Assembly: GCA_025890175.1 (NCBI GenBank)
Contig: JANPYM010000009.1
Coordinates: 404,012-468,011, forward strand
DNA: 64,000 nt
From: Ciborinia camelliae
Taxonomy: Eukaryota; Ascomycota; Leotiomycetes; Helotiales; Sclerotiniaceae
Direction of reading: 5' to 3'
The notes under the pieces were generated by a model. That model had not been told where the DNA came from. It ran no database searches and saw nothing but the letters and a program-made list of their open reading frames with translations. The translations under genes and the position numbers were made by a program. Of this stretch, positions 21,935 through 33,577 are shown in pieces. Numbering within the stretch: the first letter of the stretch is position 1; each line of letters starts with the position of its first letter.

Positions 21935-24589
21935 ATGACGAACAAAATCGATGTGGAAGATGTGCTTTCTAAGCTTAATAATGTAGAGAAAGTTTCTCTA
22001 TTAGCGGGTATATATATCGACACCCTTGCCCATGTCCGAAGTCACATTATCTAATAATATCCAGGTGCTGATTGGTGGCATACAACTGCCATTCCAAAGT
22101 ACAATGTACCTTCGATTCGAGTGTCGGATGGTCCCAATGGTGTACGTGGAACTCGATTCTTCAATGGCGTCACAGCAGCTTGTTTCCCTTGCGGCACTGG
22201 TCTCGCTGCGACATGGGATACCAAGCTTCTCCATCGCGCAGGCGTTTTGATGGGTGAAGAAGCGAAAGCAAAAGGTGTACATGTGATTCTTGGTCCTACC
22301 ATCAATATGCAGAGGTCGCCATTAGGAGGTCGTGGTTTCGAATCATTCAGTGAGGATCCTGTGCTATCAGGATTGGGTGCTGCTGCACTCGTAAATGGAA
22401 TTCAAGAGACAGGTGTTCAGGCTACAATCAAACATTTTGTTTGTAATGATCAGGAACATAATAGGAATGGTGTTAATGTTATAATCTCGGAGAGGGCATT
22501 AAGGGAGATATATCTATTACCGTTTCAATTGGTGGTCAGGGATTCGAAACCTGGATTGTTCATGACAGCCTACAATAAGGTTAATGGGACACATGTTAGT
22601 GAAAATCCAAGGATTCTGAAGGATATATTACGTGGAGAATGGGGCTGGGAAGGGTGCATCATGAGTGATTGGTGGGGTACATACTCTACCACGGGCGCAA
22701 TCAATGCTGGTTTAGATTTGGAAATGCCAGGAGCAACAAAATGGAGAGGACAGCTGTTAGTACAAGCTGTTGGCGTGGGAAAGGTGCCTCAACATATTCT
22801 CGACGAAAGAGCCAGGAACGTTCTCAAGCTTGTCAATCGCGTTGCAGATGCAAATATCTCTGATCATGCAGAGGAAAAAACAGCAGATACTCCAGAGACA
22901 GCCGCCCTTTTGAGAGAAATCGGGGGTGATTCGATTGTATTGATGAAGAACGAGGGAAATGTATTGCCACTTCGGAAAGACAAAAAGGTAAGATTTTGAT
23001 CCCAATTACACGTGCATAGACTGATATTATAGACTTTAATCGTTGGCCCCAATGCTAAGATTGCTACATATCACGGAGGTGGTTCGGCATCTCTCGCAGC
23101 ATACTACGCAGTTACACCATTTGATGGTATTAGTGCTCAGCTGGAATCCACCCCATTGTATACTGTTGGAGCCTATGCACACAAGGACCTTCCATTGCTC
23201 GGCTTTTTTCTCAAAACAGACAAGGGAGAAACAGGTTTCTCTTTTAAAGCATATAACGATCCACCAACGACCGAAAATCGAGAAGTGGCAGATGAAATAA
23301 CCCTTACCAAGTCAGAACTTCTAATGATGGATTATTATTGCCCTAAATTGAAAAATGAATTGTGGTGGGCTGATGTTGAAGGTTATTTGACCGCCGAAGA
23401 GGACTGTGACTTTGAACTAGGTTTAGGAGTATACGGAACTGCAAATCTTTATGTGGATGGCAAATTAATAATTGACAATTCGACAAAACAGACTAGGGGA
23501 ACCATGTTCTTCTCGTGTGGTACTGTTGAAGAAAGAGGTGTCGTATCACTTAAGAAGGGACAAACATACCAGATCAAAGTTGAGTTTGCCAGTGCGCCGA
23601 CTTCCAAGCTGGATCAGGGAAATAATGTCTTATTCGGTCCTGGAGCTATGAGAATTGGTGGTGCAAAAGTCATCGATGCAGATGAGGAAATCGCACAAGC
23701 AGCGAAACTGGCCAAGGAAGTTGATCAAGTCATCATTTGTGCCGGTCTAAATGTAAGCTATCTTCTTCAATGCGTAACTGACATCGCTAACAATCATTAG
23801 TCTGACTGGGAAGGCGAAGGAGCCGACCGCGAAATCTTCGGCCTTCCACTGCATATGAACAAGTTGATCTCAACTCTCACCCCTCTCAACCCCAATACCG
23901 TCGTAATAATCCAATCCGGAACTCCAATAGCACTTCCATTCCTATCTACAACCCCAGCTCTCCTACAAGCCTGGTATGGAGGTAACGAGACCGGTAATGC
24001 CATTGCCGACATTATTTTCGGGCAAACCAATCCTTCAGCAAAATTACCCCTATCATTCCCAAAGAGAGTCGAAGATAATCCAGCATTCTTGAGCTTCAGA
24101 TCAGAAAGAGGTAGAGTTATTTATGGTGAAGATATTTATATGGGTTATAGATGGTACGAAGCGCTCAACCTCCCTGTTTTGTTTCCCTTCGGTCATGGAC
24201 TTAGCTACACCCAATTTTCGTTTTCCAACTTGACCGTGGAGAAATCCGAAAAGAGCATCAAAGTGGGGGTCAAGGTCAAGAATTCTGGAGAAGTGCAAGG
24301 AGCCGAAGTTGTTCAAGTATATGTCAAACAACACAATCCTTCGATTCGGAGACCAAAGAAAGAGCTTAAAGGATTCGAGAAAGTGTTCTTGGAAGCAGGA
24401 GAAGAGAAGACGGTGCAGGTGATTATTGATATTAAATATGCGGCGGCGTTTTGGGATGAGGTGAGAGTGGCTTGGATTGTGGAGAAGGATGTCTATGAGG
24501 TGATTGTGGGGAATACCAGTGAGGAGGGGAAGGGGGAGTTGAAGGGAAGATTTGTGGTTGAGAAGACGGAGTGGTGGAATGGTTTGTAG
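21935..24589 (+). CDS. GH3 beta-glucosidase with PA14 insert, no signal peptide
   Basis: Exons 21935-22007, 22065-22987, 23033-23752 and 23801-24589 give 834 residues. The first intron has a CTAATAAT branch-like site. The GH3 N-terminal barrel shows [28 protein letters not shown] and [10 protein letters not shown], in which Asp226 is the expected nucleophile. The PA14 domain lies in the middle ([19 protein letters not shown]). The second GH3 domain has [26 protein letters not shown] follows, and a fibronectin III-like end closes the protein. These are the marks of the intracellular cellobiose/aryl-glucoside type of fungal beta-glucosidase. The N-terminus ([14 protein letters not shown]) has no secretion signal. 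It probably hydrolyses imported beta-glucosides. Confidence 0.93.
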
Positions 24590-25552
24590 GTCGTAGGCTG
24601 TGGGTTGTGGGTTCAGGATACGTATATATTTGGAATATATCTTACTGCGTAATGAGAACAGATTTTGATATGCATATTTTTGAGGTAAAAATTGGTCCTT
24701 TTTTAATCGATCGATTCAATCCCTATTCATACATATATTCTTCCTTTACGGAATGTAATCGGCTTCTTGGATGCATGGATTCGCCCTTTTTCTTGCTTGC
24801 TGCTGGGTGGATGGATGGATTATATGTTGTTTTTTTTTGATGTTCGGTTGCTCTTCTTTAATACAAATAACCCAGTACTCTATTCTCTCTGCTTGCCTTG
24901 CCTATCCTACCTTACCTACCTTACCTTGCACACCCTACCCTACCCTACCTACTTATTTAACAAGACAGACAAGACAGATAGACAGACAGACAGACAGATA
25001 GACGTCCCAGGTCCTAAAATTGCGAAATTGCGAAATTGCGAAATTGAGAAATCGCAGACTTGGCTTGGCTTGATTTGGTTTTGCGAGGGCTATGGTATGG
25101 TATGGTATGGTATGGTATGATATGATAGTAGTGGTGGGTTTGAAATGGGCTTTGAAACTGAAACTGATATGCCATGTTGCGATGTGATGTGACGTCGCTT
25201 CTTTCAGGGGGGATGAGACGTCTTTCCACCCCAGGTTCTATTTACTGTTGTGGAATTGTGGAATGGGTATTAGAATTTTCGGGAAAGGTATACGAAAGCT
25301 TAGCTTAGGGTTTCGATAGGCTAAAGTGAGTGAGTGGTAAAGTAAAGCAAGATAGGATAGGATAGGATAGGATAGGATAGGATAGGATAGGATAGGGGGG
25401 GGGAGATGAGCATATCAATATCTATATGCAACATACGGTTTTTCAACGACATGAACACGCATCTCAAACTCCATGGATACAAATATGGAATATATATAGG
25501 TATGTATTTAGATCCTATATGTAATAACCTCTCTACAATACAAAAAGCCCCC
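24590..25552. repeat. convergent spacer packed with microsatellites
   Basis: The arrays seen are GACA/GATA-type repeats at about 24962-25003, an 8-mer AAATTGCG array at about 25017-25048, GGTAT repeats at about 25091-25126 and nine copies of GATAG at 25351-25395. The last is followed by a run of G. No gene is visible between the GH3 gene and the DUF3431-like gene. Confidence 0.8.
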
Positions 25553-28095
25553 TCAATCCCTACAAGCACAATCGGCCTTCGCGCCACCCCACCTCCACCC
25601 CTTCCACAAACCAGGACACCGCCACGCAATCTCCTGATTCGAACACCCGAGCAAGATCCCCCACAGCCTCTCTACCGTATATCCCAGATGCGGTTTCGCC
25701 AGACTATCCTTCTCGCCCGCGATTTCCGTCTCTCGTCCCTGCGCGCCCAATTTCAATCGATCGTGCGCCCATCCCCTACTCAACGACGCTTCCGATAACG
25801 CATCATCGAGCGTTTCCCAGATGTCTTTGGGCACGCCTCGGATGCGCGCTGAGGATGCTATAAAATTATTCCCGTGTGTTAGGATGGCTTTTTGACATCG
25901 GTACGATGATGATGATGATCCTTGATCTTTTCCTGCCCTGTGATTTCGGGATGCAGACCACATGCTGGGGATTAGTCGGAAGGTGTCGTTCCAGCCACTT
26001 CTATCGTAACATGTATAACAATCACACGTTTCTAATTCTCCCAGATTCAGGAACCCCGTTAGTGTATCCGAGTTTTCCGCCCCGGGTGGTCGTGGAGTGG
26101 GATCATAATAGTTGTATAATCGACGACCGATCAGATCGAAATTATCAATCGTGTGTGAAGAGGTGGTGAGGAAAAGAGTTTGCGAAGCTAATTTGTCCCA
26201 GTTCTTCAATATATGATGAAGGAATATCCCAGATGCACCTCCGATGTTAGGAAGTGGGTGTATATCTCCAAAGCTAACTTCATCTCGGATTTTTTTGATG
26301 ATGTTTTTTGATGGATCTTTCGTGTAAATCAGAACATCTGGTTGGTGTACCGCAACACCGGGTTGTGAACTTAATATCCCCGTTACAATTCCTTTGATTG
26401 TGGTGATTGATTCACCGGCTGAATGAGCAATGACAATTTGAAGTCGTTTTTCGGTTGGTGCTCTATATGTTGTATCAAGAGATGGAGATTTTGGTCCGAT
26501 CCAAAACTTTTGATCGTGGTATATGGAGATTGTATTGATCCAGTAAGCTATCCCGATTGAACTCAAAATGGTGAATAAAATTGTAGTGGACCAAAGTAGA
26601 AAAGGTTTATGCCATACTGAATAGAGTTTCTGAGTTGGTATTCCGGACTTTCGTCGTATCGTGTAAAGAAAGTTGAAGAATTTGGGAATATAGAGACTTA
26701 TTTCTTTTGGACCTATACTAATAATGTAGATGAGCATGAACACAAAGATTTGGAAACCATCCATTGCATTTTCTTCCTTGAGTGTACTCATTAGCATCAG
26801 GCCTAGAGATAATTGAAGTGTCGCATTGATTGCATCCGGAGCGTTCTCCTCTGTTGATTTGTAAGGTGATATTGAACCGATAGATAGTGCCAGTGTGGAT
26901 CGTAGAGGAGTATTCCAAAGAACGTGAGTTAAAGCTCCAGGGGCAAGAATCCCCATAAAAGTCGAGAAATCCCAAGTTCGAAGAATGGAGAGCGCCAATC
27001 CGACATCTTCATATTTGTACGCAGCATAACTTGTGATGAACAAACATGGTGGCAATCCACCCCAGAGCATAAAATAAAGTGAGGCTCCATAAGAGGGGTT
27101 TTTAGGTGATGGTACCTGATATCCAATCGCCGCTATCGTTCTTGCAAGACTGACGAGAAACATACCGAGGACAGCAAACAGAAGAGATTCCATATTAAGT
27201 CGATAATCATCAGAGACAATGATAGAAGTAAGACAGAGAATACCGAGAGCCCAAAAAACGATGGTTCTGTCAAAGCCTTGATCTCGAGAGACTAGTCGCA
27301 AACCATATGCTAAACTGAATAGTAAAGCATCAAATGCGTATGTAAGTATCTATTAAAATATCAGAAAGGGAACAGCGAAAAGAGGGAGAGTCAGCCTACG
27401 AGTAATGTAGAAAATACGGCTAAGTTATTGAAAAGCATAATCGCTTCCGCACTGTATATCAAAGCTGACATTGAAATAAATACCGTGAGGCAATATCTAG
27501 TAAAAACGAATAGTTTTTGTAGAAATGATGGACCTGGACTAGGGTTGAAATCTGGGACTTTGGTGAAGTAATCGACAAAACTTGTTAAGACGGCAAGAAT
27601 ACTCAAGATGAAATATGCAGCAATTTGCAATAAAGCAAGAAAACACATTGCTAATCACGAGTGAGCCATTTGATCTAAAGAGCAGCCTTACTCCCGAATA
27701 GAAGGGCATGATTCATGGGATGTAAAACTTACGATATTCTAAAAAAAGGCTGTCAGCATGGTTGAAGCAAAAAATCGGGAATAAAATCTTACGAAAATCA
27801 GTGGTCAAGATTCTCCTCGCTGTAAGTATAGACCAAATACTAAAACCGATCCAAATCCTATAATATGAGATTTAGTCTTATTCAAATGAGTTTCTTGAGG
27901 CTCAAGATGGAATACATACCAGGAACTTATCATTCGCCATTTTTGTTTCCATTCTCTATTTTCCAGGTGAATCGGAACTTCCTCTAACAACCCTTCCTCT
28001 AATAACCCTTCCTCCTCATCTCTCCTCACAAGCTCATAGCCATTGACTTCATCTCTTTCACCAAGGTCCCTTTCTTCAAGTTCCCTTTCGTCCAT
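25553..28095 (-). CDS. membrane protein: nucleotide-sugar-transporter-like N-half with DUF3431-like C-half
   Basis: Best model has five exons, 28095-27920, 27857-27793, 27738-27733 (6 nt), 27650-27400 and 27349-25553, giving 764 residues. After an acidic cytoplasmic N-terminus come about nine or ten hydrophobic helices. They resemble the triose-phosphate/nucleotide-sugar transporter family (WSILTARRILTTDFQYPMCF recalls its NK-x-x-L..F-x-YP motif). From about residue 440 the protein becomes soluble: LQIVIAHSAGE, PDVLIYTKDP, LPNIGGASGIFLHHIL and TLFLTTSS match the outline of DUF3431, a family of unknown function. A Golgi or secretory location is inferred. The microexon is frame-neutral, so a model without it also works. 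I kept it because it supplies the Gln-Tyr of FQYP. Confidence 0.7.
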
Positions 28096-29147
28096 GACTG
28101 CTGCTACAACTCCAAATACTGGAGGATATGGCAAACATTGCCTAGAAACTTTTGTGTTGCACTGTTGTTGTATTGTTATTAATGTAAATAAACATAAAAC
28201 TCCAGTCCCACTATCTAGGTTGTGTGTATTTGTGTATCCTAGTAAACCGTTGAATCGAAATTTAGATGATACTGAGCAATGACCCAATTACAAAATTGCT
28301 GAATAAACGTGTTTGAAATGATGATTTGAGGTTTTCAATTCAGCATTTGAATTTGAATCCGAATCCAACTAGAATTGGTTGTCTCATCAGGAAGAATGTC
28401 AAAAATGCTGATTCTTCTCTGGTTTCCAAGGTTGCAGATGTGTTGTGTTGTGTTGTTTCGATGTGATCAGAAACGGAAGCTCGAGGGATTTACCCCTGAA
28501 AGTTTTGAGATGATACTGCTGCTGTGCCAGCGGTGGTGATGCAAAATGCTAAAAATAGCCTATCATTAAATAATCATGCTTTCCAGAAGAGATTTTCTAA
28601 TGAGATAATGGAAGATCGTTACTTTTACTTCGTATAATAAGGTCTTGAGATATTTGAGCAGTCGATAAACATCTCCATCAAGCCTCATCTGTCGCGCGTA
28701 AAAGCTTCGGTCGATATTCACTCTCGTTGATCAGAAGCCTCCAGCTTCAGGACCTATTTTGAAAATGGCCATTTGTGTGGTATCTTGGCCATCTGAAATG
28801 ACAATTTCTTACAAATTAGCTCAAGAGGCGAGGGAAGGCTTGAGGTCGTCTGTACCATGATTTCGAATGATGATCGTTTCTTACGGGTGAGAAATGTGAG
28901 ATTCGGGTTAAGGCTAGATAGGATATCGTATGGATGGTATGGAGGAGAATACCTCTCCTTACATTGATTTCGTCTTGTTAAGAGGATTTGGGGACGATAA
29001 TATAAAAGGATTGATTGGGCATCAGATGTATATGTATGGATACTTATGAGATGAGAAAGTACTCGTCCTGAAGAAGTATAACCAGCTGGAGTACCTAGAC
29101 GTTCCTATCTGAGCTGTCAGTGAGTTGATGATTACCTAGGCAAGCAA
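28096..29147. promoter_or_regulatory. divergent spacer upstream of two genes
   Basis: About 1.05 kb, AT-rich. It should contain the promoters of the DUF3431-like gene and the 2H-like gene. Apart from one CCTAGG site at 29135-29140, I see no repeat or further gene. Confidence 0.4.
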
Positions 29148-30287
29148 ATGATAGACCATTATGATCACGTGAGTCAAAATAATTTGGAGCGCAACGACCT
29201 TGCAAAAACCAAACCAAAACTGCTCAACATTAACCACCACCACCTTGGAACAACAACGGTAACAACAATTGGATTGAACAACCTCAAACCATTTCACATA
29301 ATGTCTAGACGAATAGATCTACTTTCTCAAGCATCTCGAATCATTCGACAAAAAGATCCCTCATCTATCATAAAATTTGAACCAAACAGGCGCCAAAGAA
29401 AACCTCGTACTCAGGCAGAATGGGCACATTACTTCAACAGAAAAGGTTCTCGATTAGTCTTAACACTGGATATGAGTACTGAAGCCACCGAATTTCGAAA
29501 CCAATTGAAGAACAAATATCTTCATCCATGGGGAGCTTTTTCTGATACTCGATTTGATCTTATAGATCCATTACCGCAACGGGATTTCTATTTGAAGATG
29601 TACAAAGACGTGATCAATGATTTTTGTACCAAGGGTCCACCACCTTTGCCCGTCGGTCCAACGATGAATACTTTTGTGTCCGAAAAAGATATAATATCAG
29701 GTCTTGTTGAGAAAGATTTCCCAAATGGATATGGTATGGGGATGGACTCATATAAGCAGCCACCTAAGGAACCAACTATTAGACATTTTTTGATTTCATT
29801 GGGTCTATCAAAGGGATCGGTGATGCATCGACTTCGCGAATATTTTTTGAAGGAATTTGGCAAGTTCCCCAATGAGGAAGTCCAAACCTCTATGGAGTTG
29901 TTGTCGAAAGAAAAATACAAAGCTCGGATGCCATTGGGATTCTCCAAAGATCTGGGTGCCAAGCATGCGGATCAGGCGCGACAGAGCACCATGGAAAAGT
30001 TTAAAGAAGTTGGAGGTATTCACTTGGGGAATGCGGTGGGATTGAGTTTGTGGTTGAGGCATTACGACGTAAATCCGATGAAAAAATGGCATGATCCGAT
30101 TCTAGTGGGTAAAAAATGTTTATATTCGAGAGTGTTTGATGGGATTCCGAAACAACAACCTTCTCTTGTTTCGATTCTTCCTGAAGAGATGCCTGAGAAA
30201 TCACCTGAGGACTTGGACACGCAACCTGAGCTCCAATGGTCTGGATCGGATGAAGATGTCCATGGGGAGGGGAGACGTAGAGTGTGA
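29148..30287 (+). CDS. 2H phosphoesterase (LigT)-like protein, catalytic motifs apparently lost
   Basis: Single exon, 379 residues from the first ATG. A later ATG at 29301 (MSRRIDLLSQ) is an equally good start. The layout recalls fungal 2'-5' RNA ligase-like (2H) proteins. RLVLTLDMSTEATEFRNQL stands where these read a beta-strand and helix before HLTLFHALP, but here the strand is FDLIDPLP with no His-x-Thr. The second motif region ends in NAVGLSLWLRHYD, as in GxxxGLxLWxY, but its His-x-Thr strand is also absent (MPLGFSKDL). If the assignment is right, this is a non-catalytic relative. The assignment rests on motif memory alone, and a fully unrelated hypothetical protein remains possible. The C-terminus is acidic and Pro/Glu-rich. 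Confidence 0.5.
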   Translation: MIDHYDHVSQNNLERNDLAKTKPKLLNINHHHLGTTTVTTIGLNNLKPFHIMSRRIDLLSQASRIIRQKDPSSIIKFEPNRRQRKPRTQAEWAHYFNRKGSRLVLTLDMSTEATEFRNQLKNKYLHPWGAFSDTRFDLIDPLPQRDFYLKMYKDVINDFCTKGPPPLPVGPTMNTFVSEKDIISGLVEKDFPNGYGMGMDSYKQPPKEPTIRHFLISLGLSKGSVMHRLREYFLKEFGKFPNEEVQTSMELLSKEKYKARMPLGFSKDLGAKHADQARQSTMEKFKEVGGIHLGNAVGLSLWLRHYDVNPMKKWHDPILVGKKCLYSRVFDGIPKQQPSLVSILPEEMPEKSPEDLDTQPELQWSGSDEDVHGEGRRRV

Positions 30288-31497
30288 TGAGATATATTAC
30301 GGATGAGATGGGATATAAAACCAAGGATTTCAAGAAAATTCTATGCAGAGAATGAAAACGCAACCCGTAAAATGGGAAACATCAAGGAGAAGCAGGACCA
30401 TGAAATAATCCGAGGCGAAATGGATAATTCGAAGCACTTCCTCCATCAACAAGGAAGGGAAGAAGCGAAAGAAGAAAAACATCGATTCTTGGAAGTGAAA
30501 TCAGTCAGTCATGATTTCCTAGAATAGAATATGGAAAGCATACACATATATCCGAAAACAATTCTTCCCGGTCCACAGCAAAAAAACGCTCTCATCGTCT
30601 CGAATCAGTCAGGGTCAGATGGGAACGGAGCATAAGCTCAGATCAGATGACCAGTATCGAATCTGCGAATCTTGATGAAGACCCGAGGAGAGGGAGAGGG
30701 AGATAGAGATGGAGATACAGAGGATAGTGTACATGTATTCCACAGGCCAGGGGGGAAGGGGTGGGGCATGAGACCAATTGGTAGTGACTACCAATACATA
30801 TAGAGACAGAGAGATAAAAATCGAGATAGCAATCCTATCCTACCTATCCTGTCTAAGATGAATCCATAATCCAGAGACGAAATCGATATCTAAACCCAAT
30901 TCATTCTTTTTAATTCTTTTCCCAGATCTCGAGGACGATAATGAGCCCTCAAGGATAGGATCTGTAGCAGTATCTCATATCTATAGTAATTAATTAAATC
31001 GATATCATAACCCATATCCACTTTCCTTTTCAATTGTACAAAAATTGTATAAAAGCAAAAATAAAAAACTTACCACAACCACTATGGCCTATCCATCGAA
31101 GACCCCAAAATACCTAACAAGAAAGAAATTCAAATCTAGATCCAGATCTAGATCCAGATCCAGATTTAATTATTTTTCTGGTCCTTGTTCTGGTTCTTGT
31201 TCTTTGCTATCGATACACGAACTGGCCACCTAGTTAGTATACATCATTAGTACCTAGCGTGACTTCATTCTTCATTTCATCTTCATCTTCAAATAAAAGT
31301 TCAATACATCCTCAAACTCAAATCCAGCGGTTCCAAGTCCCTTTCCACCATGCGCATTTGCGTCCCCGCCAACAACGTCGTAAACGCAACATCATTTTCC
31401 ACCTCCCCCCCCCCGCCAACCTCCTCATTGATCCTCCTCACCCCCAAAATCCTCCTCGCCAACCCAAATTCCCCCGCCGCCGCCCTCTCCACCCTAC

Positions 31498-31507
31498 NNN
31501 NNNNNNN
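31498..31507. other. assembly gap (10 N)
   Basis: Ten consecutive N, flanked by very GC-rich, C-run-containing sequence that probably broke sequencing or assembly. Ten is likely a placeholder, so the true length is unknown. Confidence 0.98.
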
Positions 31508-31915
31508 AACGGTTGAACCCCACAACACCCACCCCTCCCCAAACTCCCCAAACAAAAACCCCCTTTCCCTCACCAATTCCCGATACGCGCCCCGGGGAGT
31601 ATCCAGAGATCCACTCAGACGAAGTCCCACCGCGCGTGTTCCAGCGCCCGACACGACGCCGCGGCCGTGAATCCCTCCCGCTCGTCGTGGAATCCCACGC
31701 TGTGGATCTTGATGCGAGGAGGAAATCCCGTCGTACGCGGTGGCGGATGGCGCGTGCGGTGCGATTTCGAGGATGAGGATGAGGCGGAAGTGAGCGAGCG
31801 CGCCGCCGGAGCCGGAGCTGAGCTGAGCTGAGCTGAGCTTGTTGGTGAGGGGGAGAGGAATGATGCGAGGAGAGAGCCGTGCGGGGCGTGGAGGGAGTTA
31901 GATATCATCAAAGTC

Positions 31916-31917
<2 letters not shown>

Positions 31918-31950
<33 letters not shown>
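31918..31950. repeat. (CT)n microsatellite
   Basis: A perfect 33-base CT dinucleotide run at the edge of the GC-rich block. Confidence 0.95.
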
Positions 31951-31953
<3 letters not shown>

Positions 31954-33577
31954 ATTCCCCCGCGAGCGCAAATCTCTCAATGATGCCATTGCGATAAGAC
32001 TTCCTAGGTTATGTGGCGCAATTTATTGCAGGATTAGTTGGCCCATGGTATTTACGATTGGAATATCCCATCCATGTTTATAAATTCAAGTCCACGCCGC
32101 ATCTCAGCGGAAACACCAGGTACGTCGTCGACGAACCTTCTAAGTGAACAGCACGGGCGGAATTTCGATAGGATGGGTTAGTATTTTATCTTATCCTCCC
32201 ATCGAGCTATCGACGCGGATGGTTCACGCGTGCAACCATAAACTAGGTACCATGAGATGAGATGAGATTTTTCTTCCTTGGTCATGGCTGTGAATCTTTC
32301 AAATCTCAGTCTCTCAAATAGAGCTTCCGATGAAATAATCCGATTTCCCAGCTCTTCCAAATGATCTACCTATTCCCTATTCGATCATAATATTTCCAGT
32401 AAAATCTATCCGTATCCGTATCCCTCGTCCCATCTCCTATAGAAATGAACAAGATGCGTCAGGGAATTCCTCTGGCCTTTAAACCTAATAGATTCCATGA
32501 CGATTGACATTCCGACATAGGTAGGTAGGTAGGTAGCCGCCTTCAAAAATGCATTCCGAGCGGTTTCGATTGTGTCAGCGAACTCATATGTGAGGAGTTT
32601 TCCCAGAGGAGAAGCATCGGAGCTACTGTAGATGATTCGTATCTGACCGACATTGATTTTGCCGGTATTTTATACATGTTGATTGATATACATGCAGATG
32701 TAGAAAACGGTAAATGGAGGAGAAGACCCATCAACTGCATTTGAACGTTCATTATTCTACCATTTCGACAATCTGTGCGCTCAAGTGAATACTGCATCAG
32801 GAATATTACGACGTAGATTCTTGATTTCCAATTGCATATTAACTACAGTACCTATTGCACTATCATTGCAACATTATCAATCAATCCATATCACCTTATC
32901 TCGTCTCGGCTAATCATCAAACCGAACCTTCCGCGAGGAAAATGCCTGAAAAATGACCGTGGAGGGGCCGCCTGAAGGTTGGAGCTGGACTGATTTAAAT
33001 CTTCGGCTTTTGTTTGGGACATGAGACATGTTGCATTATGAGCTGTGGGCTTTCTCCACTATTCCTAATAATGTTGAAGATTGAGTCTCGACGGTGATCT
33101 CGGGAGCCGGTAGCCAAATGTTCCTCGGGATGCTATGGTTATGATTGTACCGAATTACTAGTGCGTGGAATGGATGATTGAAGTTGAGTGAAATAAAGGG
33201 GGATGAATGTAAGGGGGCTCCTTCGCTTGAAGTTGGCACAAAGTATTCCCGAAAAGATATGCATGTAAATAGACATGTAAAGTTAAATCCCTCTCTATTT
33301 CATCGGAGATCTTGATATCCAACAAGTAAAGAAACCAATATATCTGGTATACAGAAACGAAAAGGATTTAAAGTTTTAAGTGCATGACGCAGTTCCATAT
33401 ATCCCAATTCATCCAATGAACGCTAATTTACACCGCCGTAATATTCAGAATATGATATTTGAAGCCCATTGCAGATTAGACCTTTCGTCTCGTTGCAAAA
33501 GGGGGAGAGTGTTTGGTCTCCGAATCCAAATGAAATATGGTATTGAAATATGGTATTGAAACGTCAAATGTCGTTTA

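Larger units (their letters stand above)
31301..31989 (-). pseudogene. possible gene fragment in GC-rich block, broken by gap and frame change
   Basis: The minus strand is open for long stretches on both sides of the N gap. The frames are 31989-31615 (with KIHSVGFHDEREGFTAAA) and 31654-31301 (with AYRELVRERGFLFGEFGEG), the latter running across the N run. The two frames differ and overlap, so a splice, an assembly error or decay would be needed to join them. The base composition is far more GC-rich than the surroundings, which by itself keeps frames open. I recognise no family, and it may not be a gene. Confidence 0.2.
30288..33577. other. long gene-poor convergent spacer containing an assembly gap
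   Basis: 3.3 kb of mostly low-complexity sequence. It includes purine-rich GAGA tracts near 30690-30720, a TCTAGATCCAGA-type array at about 31133-31166, a GC-rich block at about 31320-31900 and AT-rich sequence to 33577. A TAGG run lies at about 32517-32537. No confident gene is seen. Confidence 0.5.
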
